A program made the position numbers and the translations under genes. A stretch of DNA of 64,000 bases, taken from contig NZ_LT962671.1 of NCBI RefSeq assembly GCF_900199545.1, positions 2,201,508 to 2,265,507 of the forward strand, read 5' to 3'. Shown piece after piece: positions 1 to 8,651 of this stretch. This stretch comes from Raoultibacter massiliensis. GTDB taxonomy: Bacteria > Actinomycetota > Coriobacteriia > Coriobacteriales > Eggerthellaceae. The notes beneath the pieces were generated by a model. That model did no database searches. It had not been told where the DNA came from and saw nothing but the letters and a program-made list of their open reading frames with translations. Numbering within the stretch: position 1 is the first letter of the stretch; each line of letters starts with the position of its first letter.

Positions 1-986
1 AGCTTTTTGCTGCCGTCTTTCAGCGTCACTTCGTATGCGCCCATAAGCGACGGCTTCACGCCCTTGCGGTCGAAATCCTCGGTCTCGGGGCGCCATATCG
101 CGATGCCACCGCTCACCTTGTCCCACACCACGTAGTGCTCGTCGGAGCCTCCTTCGACGATGTCGGCCTCGCGCAGCATCATGCGAGCCTCGCTGTCGAT
201 CAGGAAGGGGGCGTTCGTCCAGGTGGAGAGCATTTCGTCGGCAGCTTCGAACTTGCCGCTTTGGAACATGAGGTTGGTGAGGCCGAGCGCCAAAGCGCCG
301 TCGGTGCCGGGTCGGATGGGCACCCAGAGGTCGGCCTTCGCGGCGATGTCGCGGAACACCGGATCGACCACGACGACATGCGCGCCGTTGCGCTTCGCAT
401 CCATGATGCGCAGGCCGCTGTACTGACGCGAACGGATGGGGTTCGTGCCCCACATGACGATCGAGCCGGCGTTGCGATAGTCGCACGCCTCGTGCGGGTG
501 GAACATGCGCCCGTAGGTCACGTGCGTCTGCGCAAGGTTGGGAAGCAGGCAGACGTGCGTCGGCCACACCTTGCCGCCGCCGTTCCACGTGTTGTTCAAG
601 CGATCCAGGAAGTGGTTCGAGCCACGGCCCGTTCCTTGGGAGATGATGACCGACTGAGGACCGTACTGGTCGATGGTCTGGCGAATTTTCGCTTCGATAT
701 CGTTAATGGCCTCATCCCAGGTGATGCGCTCCCATTCGTCTTTGCCGCGAAGCTCGGTGTGCGGGTTGTCGACGCTCCAGCTCTTGCGGCGCACGGGGTA
801 CTTCAGGCGATCGGGATGCGCGTGGATCTCCTGAGCGGAGAACGCCTTCACGCACAGGATGCCGTCGTTGACCGGGCAATCCGGATCGCCTTCGACGCGA
901 ACGATGTCGTTGTTGTCGTCGACCGTAAGGATGACGCCGCATTTCGAATGGCAATCGAAACAAACTGTTCTGACTTTCTTTTCCAT
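1..986 (-). CDS. Molybdopterin-dependent oxidoreductase, catalytic subunit (3' part missing)
   Basis: This is the N-terminal 328 residues of a DMSO-reductase-family enzyme; the rest lies before the window. I read it from the minus strand: it starts at an ATG behind a strong GGAGGAG site and stays open to the edge. The N-terminus has a full iron-sulfur motif, C9-x2-C12-x3-C16 with C45 after GDPDCPVNDGIL, then the family blocks WERITWDEAI, SVIISQGTGRG and WGTNPIRSR and the pterin-binding block PIRPGTDGALALG. Cys in THVCLLP is a possible metal ligand but cannot be assigned. There is no Tat signal, so it should be cytoplasmic. It is the last gene seen of a minus-strand run (MFS, zinc ribbon, DASS, this enzyme). 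Substrate unknown; the family assignment is secure. Confidence 0.93.
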   Translation of the reverse strand, partial: MEKKVRTVCFDCHSKCGVILTVDDNNDIVRVEGDPDCPVNDGILCVKAFSAQEIHAHPDRLKYPVRRKSWSVDNPHTELRGKDEWERITWDEAINDIEAKIRQTIDQYGPQSVIISQGTGRGSNHFLDRLNNTWNGGGKVWPTHVCLLPNLAQTHVTYGRMFHPHEACDYRNAGSIVMWGTNPIRSRQYSGLRIMDAKRNGAHVVVVDPVFRDIAAKADLWVPIRPGTDGALALGLTNLMFQSGKFEAADEMLSTWTNAPFLIDSEARMMLREADIVEGGSDEHYVVWDKVSGGIAIWRPETEDFDRKGVKPSLMGAYEVTLKDGSKK

Positions 987-1093
987 GATTCTCCTCCATT
1001 TTTCATCTTCGTTTTGCAGATCGTCCTGCAATCGCTTTCGGTGCAGACGCCAGCCTCGCAGCAGCCGCCATCACGGAAAGCTCAACCGCCCCG

Positions 1094-2518
1094 CTACAGG
1101 CCGAGCACGCCGGCGATGAAGAACACCCAGATCGCGGCAACCAGCACGATCGCAATCGATGTCTCCCATCCCGATTTCAGCGCCTCCCCGAACGTGTAGT
1201 AGCCGGTATCGAGGGTCATATTCATCGATGGGCAGAGCGGGATGATGAAGCTTCCCGCAGTCAAGCACACCATCAAGAAAACCGGTGCCACGGGCGCGAT
1301 CCCCACTGCCTGCGCAAAGTACACCAAAGGCAGCGTAAAAATCGTCGTCCAGGTAAGGGCAATCGGAACTACGCTGTTGACCAGGTACAGAACGATCCCG
1401 ATCATCAACAGCGAAACAAACAGCGGCAGATCCAGAATGCCCGAATTCAAGAACAAAGCCGCGATCCAATCGGCTGCACCCGTCGCCGTCACCGCGCCCC
1501 CGAGGCTCAGAACCGTTCCGAAGAACAAGATCAGGTTCCAGCTCGTCATGCTCTCGAATTCTTTCCAGGTAAGGATGTTCATACCCGGAACGAACAGCAT
1601 GAGCATTCCGAACAGCGCAACGGTCGTCGCGTTGAGGAACGGAATCCAGTTGCCCAAAATCCACAGGACGGGGATCGCGATGAGCAGCACGAGGCTCTTC
1701 ACATCGTGCGCCGTCATCTTCCCCACGTTGAACTGGTTGTCCATCAATGTCTTGATGTCGTCTTCGCTGATGGCCTCGGGGGGAAACGCCTTGGTTATGA
1801 ACAGCCACGCCAAGGGCAGGATGATGAGCGCGATCGGCACGCCGTAGGTCATCCACTCGAGAAACCCGACGGTTATTCCCGCCTGCTGCTCCATGAGGCC
1901 GAGAGCCAACACGTTGAGAGAATGCCCGATCGGCGTGGTGAAGCCTCCGAAACAAGCGCCGAACGAAATGCCGATCATCAAACATCTTCCCAGGTTGGAC
2001 GAACCCGCCTTCGCCCCGATAAGCCCCAGAAGGGGAAGGGCGAAGCTCATGCTCAGGGCAACTGCGCCGGTATCGGTCATGATCGCCGAGCACAGCGTCG
2101 TCACTCCCATGATCGCCAAGACGAGCTTCCTCGAATCGGCGCCAGCCCACATGATGAATCGCTTCGTGAGCCTGATGCCCAGGGTGCTTTTCTGCATCAG
2201 CGCCGTCATGCAGAACACCCCGAGCACAAACCACGTGGTCGGCGCGATGAAGCCCGACATTGCCTCGGGCAAAGACGGCATGACGCCGAGCACCACCAAG
2301 GCAAGCACGCCCAGCATGCCGGCGGCGCCGGTCGCCATGGTTCCGCACAGCCACATCACCACGGTCCCCAGCAAAACGCCCAACGACATCGTAGCTTCGT
2401 GAGACAAATCCGGACTTGCAGGCAAAAAGTACGAGACTCCCATTATCAAAAGACCTACCACAAGCCCGATGAGCTGCTTGGCGTCTTTCCCCTCGGTGAT
2501 TCTTTTCAATAGCACCAT
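1094..2518 (-). CDS. DASS/SLC13-family anion transporter
   Basis: A 474-residue polytopic membrane protein of the divalent anion:sodium symporter type, expected to import dicarboxylates, sulfonates or similar anions. Family signs are FIAPTTWFVLGVFCM in the first half, the substrate-loop block GGFTTPIGHSLNV and the second-half repeat TSWNLILFFGTVLSLGGA. About a dozen hydrophobic segments are visible. It lies between a small zinc-ribbon gene upstream and a Moco enzyme downstream, all on the same strand, so it probably supplies the substrate of that enzyme or exchanges substrate for product. It is a close paralogue of the DASS protein at 11646-13058; long blocks such as WILGNWIP and FGGFTTPIGHSLNVLA are shared. 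The start follows a GGGGGTGG stretch about 11 bases upstream; exact substrate unknown. Confidence 0.93.
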   Translation of the reverse strand: MVLLKRITEGKDAKQLIGLVVGLLIMGVSYFLPASPDLSHEATMSLGVLLGTVVMWLCGTMATGAAGMLGVLALVVLGVMPSLPEAMSGFIAPTTWFVLGVFCMTALMQKSTLGIRLTKRFIMWAGADSRKLVLAIMGVTTLCSAIMTDTGAVALSMSFALPLLGLIGAKAGSSNLGRCLMIGISFGACFGGFTTPIGHSLNVLALGLMEQQAGITVGFLEWMTYGVPIALIILPLAWLFITKAFPPEAISEDDIKTLMDNQFNVGKMTAHDVKSLVLLIAIPVLWILGNWIPFLNATTVALFGMLMLFVPGMNILTWKEFESMTSWNLILFFGTVLSLGGAVTATGAADWIAALFLNSGILDLPLFVSLLMIGIVLYLVNSVVPIALTWTTIFTLPLVYFAQAVGIAPVAPVFLMVCLTAGSFIIPLCPSMNMTLDTGYYTFGEALKSGWETSIAIVLVAAIWVFFIAGVLGL

Positions 2519-2598
2519 GATACGTAAGCCACCCCCGTCACATCTTTCCCCGACCTTGTTCGAACGAGTTGCTGCTCCCTACGCTTGGAAAACCCGAC

Positions 2599-2817
2599 TT
2601 ATGCCACGGGAGGCTTGGGCGCGCCCGGAGCACTCGGAGCGCTTGGAGCCGAGCCCGGAGCCTTCGGCGCGGCCGATGCCGGCGCCTCTGGAGCCCCCGG
2701 TAACGCGGCGCTGCAGAACGGGCAGGTGACGGGCGTGAAGTTCGGCGACACGATCTTCTTGCCGCACTCGGGGCAGACAAGCGGCCCTTGGGTTACATCT
2801 GGTGGCCTAAAACACAT
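2599..2817 (-). CDS. Small double zinc-ribbon protein with Ala-Pro-Gly tail
   Basis: A 72-residue protein that begins MCFRPP and has two zinc knuckles, CPECGKK and CPFCSAALP, followed by a low-complexity tail rich in Ala, Pro and Gly (GAPEAPASAAPKAPGSAPS). It has an excellent ribosome site (AAGGAG, 6 bases before ATG) and sits in the gap between MFS and DASS genes, so I treat it as real. Three more proteins in this window share the plan (MC start, second knuckle ending C-x2-C-x3-L-P, then Pro-rich tail), and all sit in Moco-enzyme clusters. Such ribbons usually bind zinc structurally or mediate protein contacts; no function is known to me. A role as a chaperone or adaptor for the neighbouring enzyme or transporter is inference only. 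Confidence 0.85.
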   Translation of the reverse strand: MCFRPPDVTQGPLVCPECGKKIVSPNFTPVTCPFCSAALPGAPEAPASAAPKAPGSAPSAPSAPGAPKPPVA

Positions 2818-2901
2818 AGTTTTCTCCTTCTCTTCATAAGTATTCGTCGTACATCAAACCAGGTTTCGAGGGGCCGGTTTGAGCATTTGGACATGCGATC
2901 C

Positions 2902-4203
2902 TTACGCCTCGCCCGCCAGCCGCTCGGGCTTCGGGACGGGCTTTCCGTCAACCTCGTTCGGGAAGCGCTCAGCTACCGAGACGGGCTTTCCGACGAAGAA
3001 CGGGAACAGGATTCCGATGGCGGACACAACTGCCGCAACGAGGAACGCGTAGAAGTAAGCGCCCGTCGCAACAAAGATGGCAGCAGCCACCATGGGGCCG
3101 AGAATGCCGGTCGGCGCATCGTCAGACGCGATGAGGCCAATGTTGGCGGTAACGTACTTGTTGCCGAAGTAGGTGCGCATCGAAGAGCATTTGAGGCTGA
3201 TCGAGCCGCCGAACGACAGGCCCATGATCACAGCGCCGACCACCAAACCCGTCAGCGGCTCCATCATGCTCGGCAAGAACGCAATGGCCAAAAGACCTAC
3301 AACCATCAGCGCGTTCACCACGATGAAGGCCGTCTTCCTGCCGACCCTGTCGCCGAAGGCGCCGAATAGCGGCCTGCCGAACGCGTTGCAGACTCCGAAT
3401 ATGCCCATAACGAGCGCGGCCATGGCCACGGGCATTCCCATCTGCACGCCATGCGGGACGATGAGCGAGATGATCATGAACCCTGCGAAATGATTGCAGA
3501 AGTCCCATAGGTAGATCATCCAGAACTGCCGAGTGCGCAGAACCTGCCTGGGCGAGTAGCCCGTCGCGATGTCGTCCGACTCGTTCTTCGATGCCACATA
3601 GCCAGGAGGCGTGTACCCCAAAGGCGGCACCTTGAACAGGAGCGATACGCAGGTCACCATCACGAAGCAGACCACGGCCAGCACGCGCATGGCGATAACG
3701 TAGCCGTAGCTTCCGATGAGAAACGTTGCGAGCTGCCCCAAGACCAGCGATGCGAGGCCGAAGCCCAAAACGATAATGCCCATGGCAAGGCCGGCCTTAT
3801 CCGGGAACCACTTGGGGGCCGCCGAGATGATGCAGTTGTTCGCGACGCCCAGCGTGTAGCCGCAGAATCCGCCGTACCAGAAGTACAGCCACGGCAGCGA
3901 TTCGGTAAACGAGGTCAAGAAGAATCCCAGCGCGAGCAGGAAGCTGAACAGCGTCAACGCCCGCGATTGGCTCTTGAGCATACGGGACCAGAATCCTGCG
4001 GTAAGCTGCCCGAGCGCGAAGGTAACCATCATGATCGAGTAGGTGATGGTCGTCTCCGTTCGGACCCAACCGAAAGCCTCCTCGAGCGGTGCAATAAAAA
4101 TCGACCAGGCATACAGGATGCCCAGAAACATCGTCATGATGAAGCCCTTTACCAGATAGCCCCATCGGTTTCCGTACTTAATCTGCTTTTCCGATTCGGT
4201 CAT
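2902..4203 (-). CDS. MFS transporter, oxalate/formate-antiporter-like
   Basis: A 433-residue major facilitator protein with 12 hydrophobic segments. The opening KYGNRWGYLVKGFIMTMFLG, the block GVANNCIISAAPKWFPDKAG after TM4 and FGAFGDRVGRKTAF between the halves are typical of the OFA (oxalate:formate antiporter) branch. I place the start at the ATG giving MTESEKQIKYG because AGGAAGG lies just upstream; an in-frame ATG 15 codons earlier lacks such a site. It heads the minus-strand cluster of zinc ribbon, DASS and Moco enzyme, and is divergent from the LysR gene at 4661, which is the likely regulator. Having two carriers in one cluster suggests separate uptake and product export. Substrate unknown. 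Confidence 0.92.
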   Translation of the reverse strand: MTESEKQIKYGNRWGYLVKGFIMTMFLGILYAWSIFIAPLEEAFGWVRTETTITYSIMMVTFALGQLTAGFWSRMLKSQSRALTLFSFLLALGFFLTSFTESLPWLYFWYGGFCGYTLGVANNCIISAAPKWFPDKAGLAMGIIVLGFGLASLVLGQLATFLIGSYGYVIAMRVLAVVCFVMVTCVSLLFKVPPLGYTPPGYVASKNESDDIATGYSPRQVLRTRQFWMIYLWDFCNHFAGFMIISLIVPHGVQMGMPVAMAALVMGIFGVCNAFGRPLFGAFGDRVGRKTAFIVVNALMVVGLLAIAFLPSMMEPLTGLVVGAVIMGLSFGGSISLKCSSMRTYFGNKYVTANIGLIASDDAPTGILGPMVAAAIFVATGAYFYAFLVAAVVSAIGILFPFFVGKPVSVAERFPNEVDGKPVPKPERLAGEA

Positions 4204-4660
4204 CAATCTTCCTTCCTCGATCGAAACCGCTCCCCTTACGTAAATCAACTCACAGAAACGCTCTTTTCACTGTTGATTTATCACCCCCGTCAGGATCGTT
4301 CGATACTGCCGTTCAAGCAGAAACGTCCATGCCCCTCGTCGCGCCATTATTTCAGGGGAGGTGCTCGTTGCGCCATCATCCGTCTGTTTCGCAACCGAAA
4401 CAGACGGATGGGAATCGAACCCAAAATCGTGTTTACAATGAGTAATCAGCTGCGTTTTACCACGTCATAAAGATGGGGGCAGAAAAAGATACGCCGTGCG
4501 GACATGACGGAAGAATGCTTTCGGGTACTGATTGGCCCCACACCAATAAGACGGATATTACCCGATGATCAGATCATGGTAACAAATTATATGTTACTGT
4601 GGGCGGAAGTCTTTTGAGCGAATGCGCGACGAAGGACCGATTCAGGGGGAGGCTGACGTT
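4204..4660. promoter_or_regulatory. Divergent MFS/LysR intergenic region
   Basis: This 457-base gap must hold both divergent promoters and the LysR binding sites. It contains a perfect hairpin (4377-4410: 15-base arms starting CATCCGTCTG, 4-base loop) and, next to it, a stretch that reads on the minus strand like part of a tRNA (see findings). No open reading frame in it looks like a gene. Just before the LysR gene the sequence is A+T-rich (ATGGTAACAAATTATATGTTAC, positions 4575-4596), an imperfect dyad that could be an operator. Confidence 0.5.
4377..4410. repeat. Perfect 15-bp hairpin, 4-nt loop
   Basis: Arms 4377-4391 and 4396-4410 are exact reverse complements, with loop CAAC. No T-run follows on either side, and it lies between divergent genes, so it is not an ordinary terminator of a neighbouring gene. 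It could be an attenuator in the long MFS leader or a remnant tied to the adjacent tRNA-like stretch. Confidence 0.7.
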
Positions 4661-5647
4661 ATGAACGAACGTTACGTTGAATACTTTATCGATGTCTCCG
4701 AGAGCTTATCCATCACCGAAAGCGCCGAACGGCTCTACCTCACTCCGCAGGGGCTGAGCAAGGCGATCCGATCCCTCGAGGAAGAGCTGGGCGTTGCGCT
4801 GCTCATCCGCAGCGGCAAACGGCTCGCCCTCACCGACGCCGCGAAGGAGATGATCCCCCATTTCTACAAGCTCATCGACATCACCAACGAAATCGCGGGA
4901 CATGCCAAAAACCACGCGATGAGGATCCCCGAGCAAGAGCGGCTGACGATATACATCACGCCCTTCATCTCGAAGTACCTCTCGCCGCATTTCGATTCGA
5001 TATTCGGCGCAGGCGCCGCCGAGAAATACGCGTTTCGCGAAGTATCGCTGATCGGGGCCGAGAAGATGATGCTGCGCGACATGCCGAGCCACCATTTCTG
5101 CATCATCTCGTTCCCGAAGACCGACTACTACTGCACGCTGCTCGCAAGCATGATCGAGAAAGGCAGCCTCCGGTTCCAGCCGCTCGCCGAAACCGATCTC
5201 ATGGTCGCGCTTTCCAACAGCTCGCTTTTGGCTTCGAGGCCGTCCCTTTCACTGCAGGAACTGAAGAGCATGCCCGTCGCCTGCTACGCCGATCGGGCAC
5301 TGCTCGACTTCCTCGAACTGCACATCGACAGGAGGTCGTTCTCGTATGTCGGAAACGATTCCTCGGTTGTCTTTCGCAGAGTCGCCTCGAACGATGCGGT
5401 CACGTTCATCCCCAGCATCGCACGGCTCAAGCGCCTTCCCGAAGGCATCTGCCTGCGCGACATCAAAGACACGATGATAACCAAGATAGGCATCATAGAG
5501 GCAAGCGGGCAGAGCTGTTCGGCTGAGAAGGAGGAAGCGCTCGAGCTGATCCGATGCTTCTTCACCGCCAACAGCAAGATCGGATGCTTCAGGGTGGATC
5601 CCGACGTCCATTGCACGCGAGACGATGTCGACACCCAGGCCATTTAG
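4661..5647 (+). CDS. LysR-family transcriptional regulator
   Basis: A 328-residue LysR-type regulator. The winged helix-turn-helix is at the N-terminus: YFIDVSESLSITESAERLYL, then TPQGLSKAIRSLEEELGVAL; the remainder is the periplasmic-binding-like effector domain. I prefer the ATG at 4661 (MNERYVEYFID) with GGGGGAGG upstream over an in-frame ATG 13 codons earlier, because the HTH then sits at the usual distance from the N-terminus. It is transcribed away from the MFS-zinc ribbon-DASS-Moco run and probably activates it in response to the substrate. Effector unknown. Confidence 0.92.
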   Translation: MNERYVEYFIDVSESLSITESAERLYLTPQGLSKAIRSLEEELGVALLIRSGKRLALTDAAKEMIPHFYKLIDITNEIAGHAKNHAMRIPEQERLTIYITPFISKYLSPHFDSIFGAGAAEKYAFREVSLIGAEKMMLRDMPSHHFCIISFPKTDYYCTLLASMIEKGSLRFQPLAETDLMVALSNSSLLASRPSLSLQELKSMPVACYADRALLDFLELHIDRRSFSYVGNDSSVVFRRVASNDAVTFIPSIARLKRLPEGICLRDIKDTMITKIGIIEASGQSCSAEKEEALELIRCFFTANSKIGCFRVDPDVHCTRDDVDTQAI

Positions 5648-5666
5648 CGGCGAAATCGCTCCAATA

Positions 5667-5826
5667 TGCACAGTTTTTGCCAGATTCATACACGATCTCC
5701 GTATCCCCGCTTTTGTGCCGATATCTGCACCATCGTGACCTGCGAAAACGCTCATTCCCGTCTTCGCAGGCAGGATTCGGGGGATTTTCGGCGCCGAGAA
5801 TGTATGAATCTGGCAAAAACTGTGCA
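5667..5826. repeat. 160-bp inverted-repeat element, copy 1
   Basis: The ends 5667-5691 and 5802-5826 are perfect 25-base inverted repeats (TGCACAGTTTTTGCC... outward end). A second dyad is nested inside: CCTGCGAA at 5739-5746 and TTCGCAGG at 5763-5770. The element fills the gap between two convergent LysR genes. A related element lies at 16971-17133: both left ends read AATATGCACA followed by S-TTTT. I see no coding potential or transposase. It could be a MITE-like non-autonomous element, a structured RNA, or a bidirectional terminator. Confidence 0.8.
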
Positions 5827-5911
5827 GAACAGTGCGCATCTGCCGCTCAGCTCCCTCGACGAGGCTTCGCGGCCGTGCACGCCGAGGCTGACTGAAGATA
5901 ACGTCGATCCC

Positions 5912-6796
5912 CTATTGCCCCAAAGCCTTCAGTTCTTGAGTCCAAGATCCCTGGATAACGCTTTCGATTCTTTTGTCCCACATAATGCAGACCTGGCATG
6001 ACTGCGCCAAATCAGCAATGGGAACAAACGCTATGCGATCGCCGTAACGCTCCCGATGATGACCGAAAACGAGAGCCAAGCCCATACCGCATTCAACTTG
6101 GTACGCCAGCGAGGGAATATCCTTGTAATATGCCGACGCGTTGATGCCGTACACATCGGCTTTGAGCGCACGGCGATAATACGCGTTGATAGCGCCCATT
6201 GCCTTTGGGTCGGGGAATATCATCGGCTGCCTCGACAAGTCCTCGAGAGTGACGAACTCCCTGCTCGCAAGTACATGGCCTTTCGGCATCGTGGCGTAAT
6301 ACGTATCGCTGCCTATATAGACCCGGCAGAACGAATCGCCTAGATCGGAATCGATATCCAAAGTTACGCACAGATCGATTTGGCGCTGGCGAAGCTTTTG
6401 CATCAGATCACCGTATTCGAGCGCCTGGTATTCCGGGACTATATTGCTGTTCGATCTCAGAATCGCTTCGCTGATAAGGGGCAGCCGATCCCGAGCAGCA
6501 TCATAGAGATACCCGATGCGTAAAATCTCCCCCTGCTTCTTCAGGCTCTCAACATGTCGAATCGAACGGTCGAAATCTTCGACGGTAATTTGGGAATCTT
6601 CGTAAAACGCTTTGCCTATTTCGGTCAGGCGAACATGATGGGTATCTCGGATGAAAAGCTTGGCTCCGATTTCCTCCTCGATGGCTGCAATATGTCGGCT
6701 GAGCGTCGATTGGGTTTGATAGGTTTCGGCGGATGTCTTCGTGAAACTCATGTTGCTCGCAAGGAGAAGGAATTCCTTCAGATACTCGATTTGCAT
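5912..6796 (-). CDS. LysR-family transcriptional regulator
   Basis: A 294-residue LysR-type regulator. The DNA-binding helix-turn-helix is plain in MQIEYLKEFLLLASNMSFT and TYQTQSTLSRHIAAIEEEIG; the rest is the effector domain, with EYGDLMQKLRQRQIDLCVT typical of the fold. The start at MQIEYL has AGGGG upstream; the reading frame is open further back but lacks family similarity. It is divergent from the GntP-like permease gene (159 bases apart) that heads cluster 2, so it is the likely activator of the permease, zinc-ribbon, Moco, ferredoxin and DASS genes. Inducer unknown. Confidence 0.92.
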   Translation of the reverse strand: MQIEYLKEFLLLASNMSFTKTSAETYQTQSTLSRHIAAIEEEIGAKLFIRDTHHVRLTEIGKAFYEDSQITVEDFDRSIRHVESLKKQGEILRIGYLYDAARDRLPLISEAILRSNSNIVPEYQALEYGDLMQKLRQRQIDLCVTLDIDSDLGDSFCRVYIGSDTYYATMPKGHVLASREFVTLEDLSRQPMIFPDPKAMGAINAYYRRALKADVYGINASAYYKDIPSLAYQVECGMGLALVFGHHRERYGDRIAFVPIADLAQSCQVCIMWDKRIESVIQGSWTQELKALGQ

Positions 6797-6955
6797 TGCT
6801 CCCCTATCGCCTCGTGCAAAAACTGCATAAGCCATGCAGAGCATACAATACCATTCCGCCACCACGCGCTCTATATTTTTCCCGAAGGATTCTGTAGAGC
6901 TCGCAGAATCGCTTCGACGGCATCTAAACACGTTCATTTAGTTCAGTTAGGGGTG

Positions 6956-8317
6956 ATGCTTGTGTTAGGCGTTTTAGGTATTCTTCTGGCAATCGCCGCC
7001 CTCGTCGTTTTAGCATGGCGACGCTGGAACGCCATCGTATGCGCGCTGATCGCCACATTGATCATCGGCGTCTTCAACGGATTCGGCGTTTGGGGAACCC
7101 TCACCGATTACTTTCTACCGGCAGCAGGCAACTGGGTTACCACCTTCATTCTCATGTTCCTCACTTCGGCCATGTATGCGAAGGTGATAGGCGACAGCGG
7201 TGCAGCCGACCGCATCGCACAATGGGTTCTGGACAAGGCTGGCGAGAAATTCATTTATCCGGTTCTCATTCTAATCTGCATGATTCTCACGTATGGAGGA
7301 ATCAACGCCCTGGTCATCGTCTTCGTATTCTGGCCACTCGCCATGCCCATCGCCCGTGCGATGAACAAACCCCGCTACATCTTCCTGACCATCATGTACA
7401 TGGGCCTTCTGGGCGGAGCGAACATGGCTATGCCAGGATCCCCGCAAACCGGCAACGTCGCCGCAGCGCAGATCCTAGGGACGTCCGTAACGGCAGCTCC
7501 GGGCTGGGGCATCATCGCCACCGTTCTGTGGTTCGCATTCGATGTCTGGTTTATCTATTGGCTTGATCGCTGGGCAACGAAGCGCGGCCATGCCTTCGAA
7601 GAAGGCGTCGGCCTTCCCATCAAACCGCGAGCGATCGAAACCTGTCCGAGCATGGTGCGCTCGGTCGTCCCAATCGTCGTTCTGCTCGCCCTCTTCGTCA
7701 TCCTGGGCAATGGCTTCGGTCCGATTCCGAAGATGAGCGCCACAACTGCCGTCGTCACGGCAAACGTCATCGCCACGATCATCTGCCTCGCTTTGAACTT
7801 CAAGTACTACGAGAACAAGGAGAGCGGACTTTCGGTCGGCGAAGGTATGAAGAAGAGCGTGTTCGACGGCATCATGAGCGGGCTCAGCCCGGCATCCGCG
7901 ATGTTCTGCATGGTCGCGTTCGCCTCAGTGCTCTCCGCAACACCTGCATTCCAGGCTCTCGTGGATATCGCAATGGGCTCTGCCGGAAACCCGTACTTCC
8001 AAGGATTCATCGCAACTCAGCTGCTTGGTATCATCTGCGGCTCGGCAGGTGCAACCTCAACGGCTGTCTGCAACACGTTCGGCGCCCAGTGGCTCGCCAT
8101 CCCCGGCGTGAACGCCGATGCCCTAACCCGAATCGTATCGATCGGCGCCGCAGGCTGTTCCACGGTTCCCTATTCAGGCGGCCTGTTCGTAAACCTGGAT
8201 GTGACCGGCTGCAAGATGAAGCACATCTGGCCGCAGCAATTCGTAGCATGCGCCATTCCCGCCATTGTACTGTGCGCCATCTGCGCAGGCCTGGCTTCAG
8301 TGGGGATAGTTTTCTAG
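6956..8317 (+). CDS. GntP-family-like permease
   Basis: A 453-residue polytopic protein similar to the GntP (gluconate and organic-acid permease) group. Signs are alternating hydrophobic segments from the first residue, the block GGANMAMPGSPQTGNVAAAQ in the middle, and the end-of-protein pattern CGSAGATSTAVCNTFGAQWL plus GAAGCSTVPYSGGLF, which resembles the GntP pattern before the last helices. The frame is open far upstream but hydrophobic, family-like sequence begins only at MLVLGVLGILLA; TTAGGGG lies close before the ATG, so a GTG two codons later is an alternative start. It heads cluster 2, divergent from LysR, and probably imports the substrate of the downstream Moco enzyme or a counter-substrate. 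Confidence 0.85.
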   Translation: MLVLGVLGILLAIAALVVLAWRRWNAIVCALIATLIIGVFNGFGVWGTLTDYFLPAAGNWVTTFILMFLTSAMYAKVIGDSGAADRIAQWVLDKAGEKFIYPVLILICMILTYGGINALVIVFVFWPLAMPIARAMNKPRYIFLTIMYMGLLGGANMAMPGSPQTGNVAAAQILGTSVTAAPGWGIIATVLWFAFDVWFIYWLDRWATKRGHAFEEGVGLPIKPRAIETCPSMVRSVVPIVVLLALFVILGNGFGPIPKMSATTAVVTANVIATIICLALNFKYYENKESGLSVGEGMKKSVFDGIMSGLSPASAMFCMVAFASVLSATPAFQALVDIAMGSAGNPYFQGFIATQLLGIICGSAGATSTAVCNTFGAQWLAIPGVNADALTRIVSIGAAGCSTVPYSGGLFVNLDVTGCKMKHIWPQQFVACAIPAIVLCAICAGLASVGIVF

Positions 8318-8335
8318 CAAGCTCAATCGCCAATA

Positions 8336-8372
8336 CGCTTGCCGGATATCGCTAAAGCGGCTCCGGCAAGCG
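8336..8372 (+). terminator. Intercistronic hairpin after permease
   Basis: Arms CGCTTGCCGGA (8336-8346) and its exact reverse complement (8362-8372) with a 15-base loop that has its own small dyad. No T-run follows, so it may be a processing or attenuation hairpin that separates permease expression from the enzyme genes, not a full terminator. Confidence 0.55.
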
Positions 8373-8402
8373 ACAAGAGTCCGAGCAAATGGAGGTAAGC
8401 CC

Positions 8403-8612
8403 ATGTGCTACTGCTGCTGCAATTGCGAAAAATGCACAGGGGAGGTGCGCGAACCCATTCCAGAAGGCGTATGCCCTCAGTGTCGGCATCTCAACCCCCC
8501 TGACGCCTTTGCCTGCGAAGCCTGCGGCATGCCTCTCCCCAAGCCGCCAGGATACATACTGGCAACCGATACGGCAAACCAAACGCAATCGCCACCACAT
8601 TTGCCCGACTAG
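8403..8612 (+). CDS. Small zinc-ribbon protein
   Basis: A 69-residue Cys-rich protein starting MCYCCCNCEKC, followed by CPQC and CEACGMPLP and a short Pro-rich tail (KPPGY). The ribosome site GGAGG is well placed. It directly precedes the Moco enzyme gene (39 bases) and follows the permease. It shares the MC start and the C-x2-C-x3-L-P second knuckle with the proteins at 2599, 11326 and 44362. The extra N-terminal Cys run (C2, C4, C5, C6, C8, C11) could bind a second metal. Function unknown; position suggests a helper of the enzyme. Confidence 0.85.
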   Translation: MCYCCCNCEKCTGEVREPIPEGVCPQCRHLNPPDAFACEACGMPLPKPPGYILATDTANQTQSPPHLPD

Positions 8613-8651
8613 ATCAACCTGCAAGACGAAGAAGAAGCGAGAGGGAAAACG

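Noticed and set aside
6554..6955. Upstream in-frame extension of the GntP-like permease
   Set aside because: Antisense to the LysR coding region; hydrophobic family-like sequence starts only at 6956.
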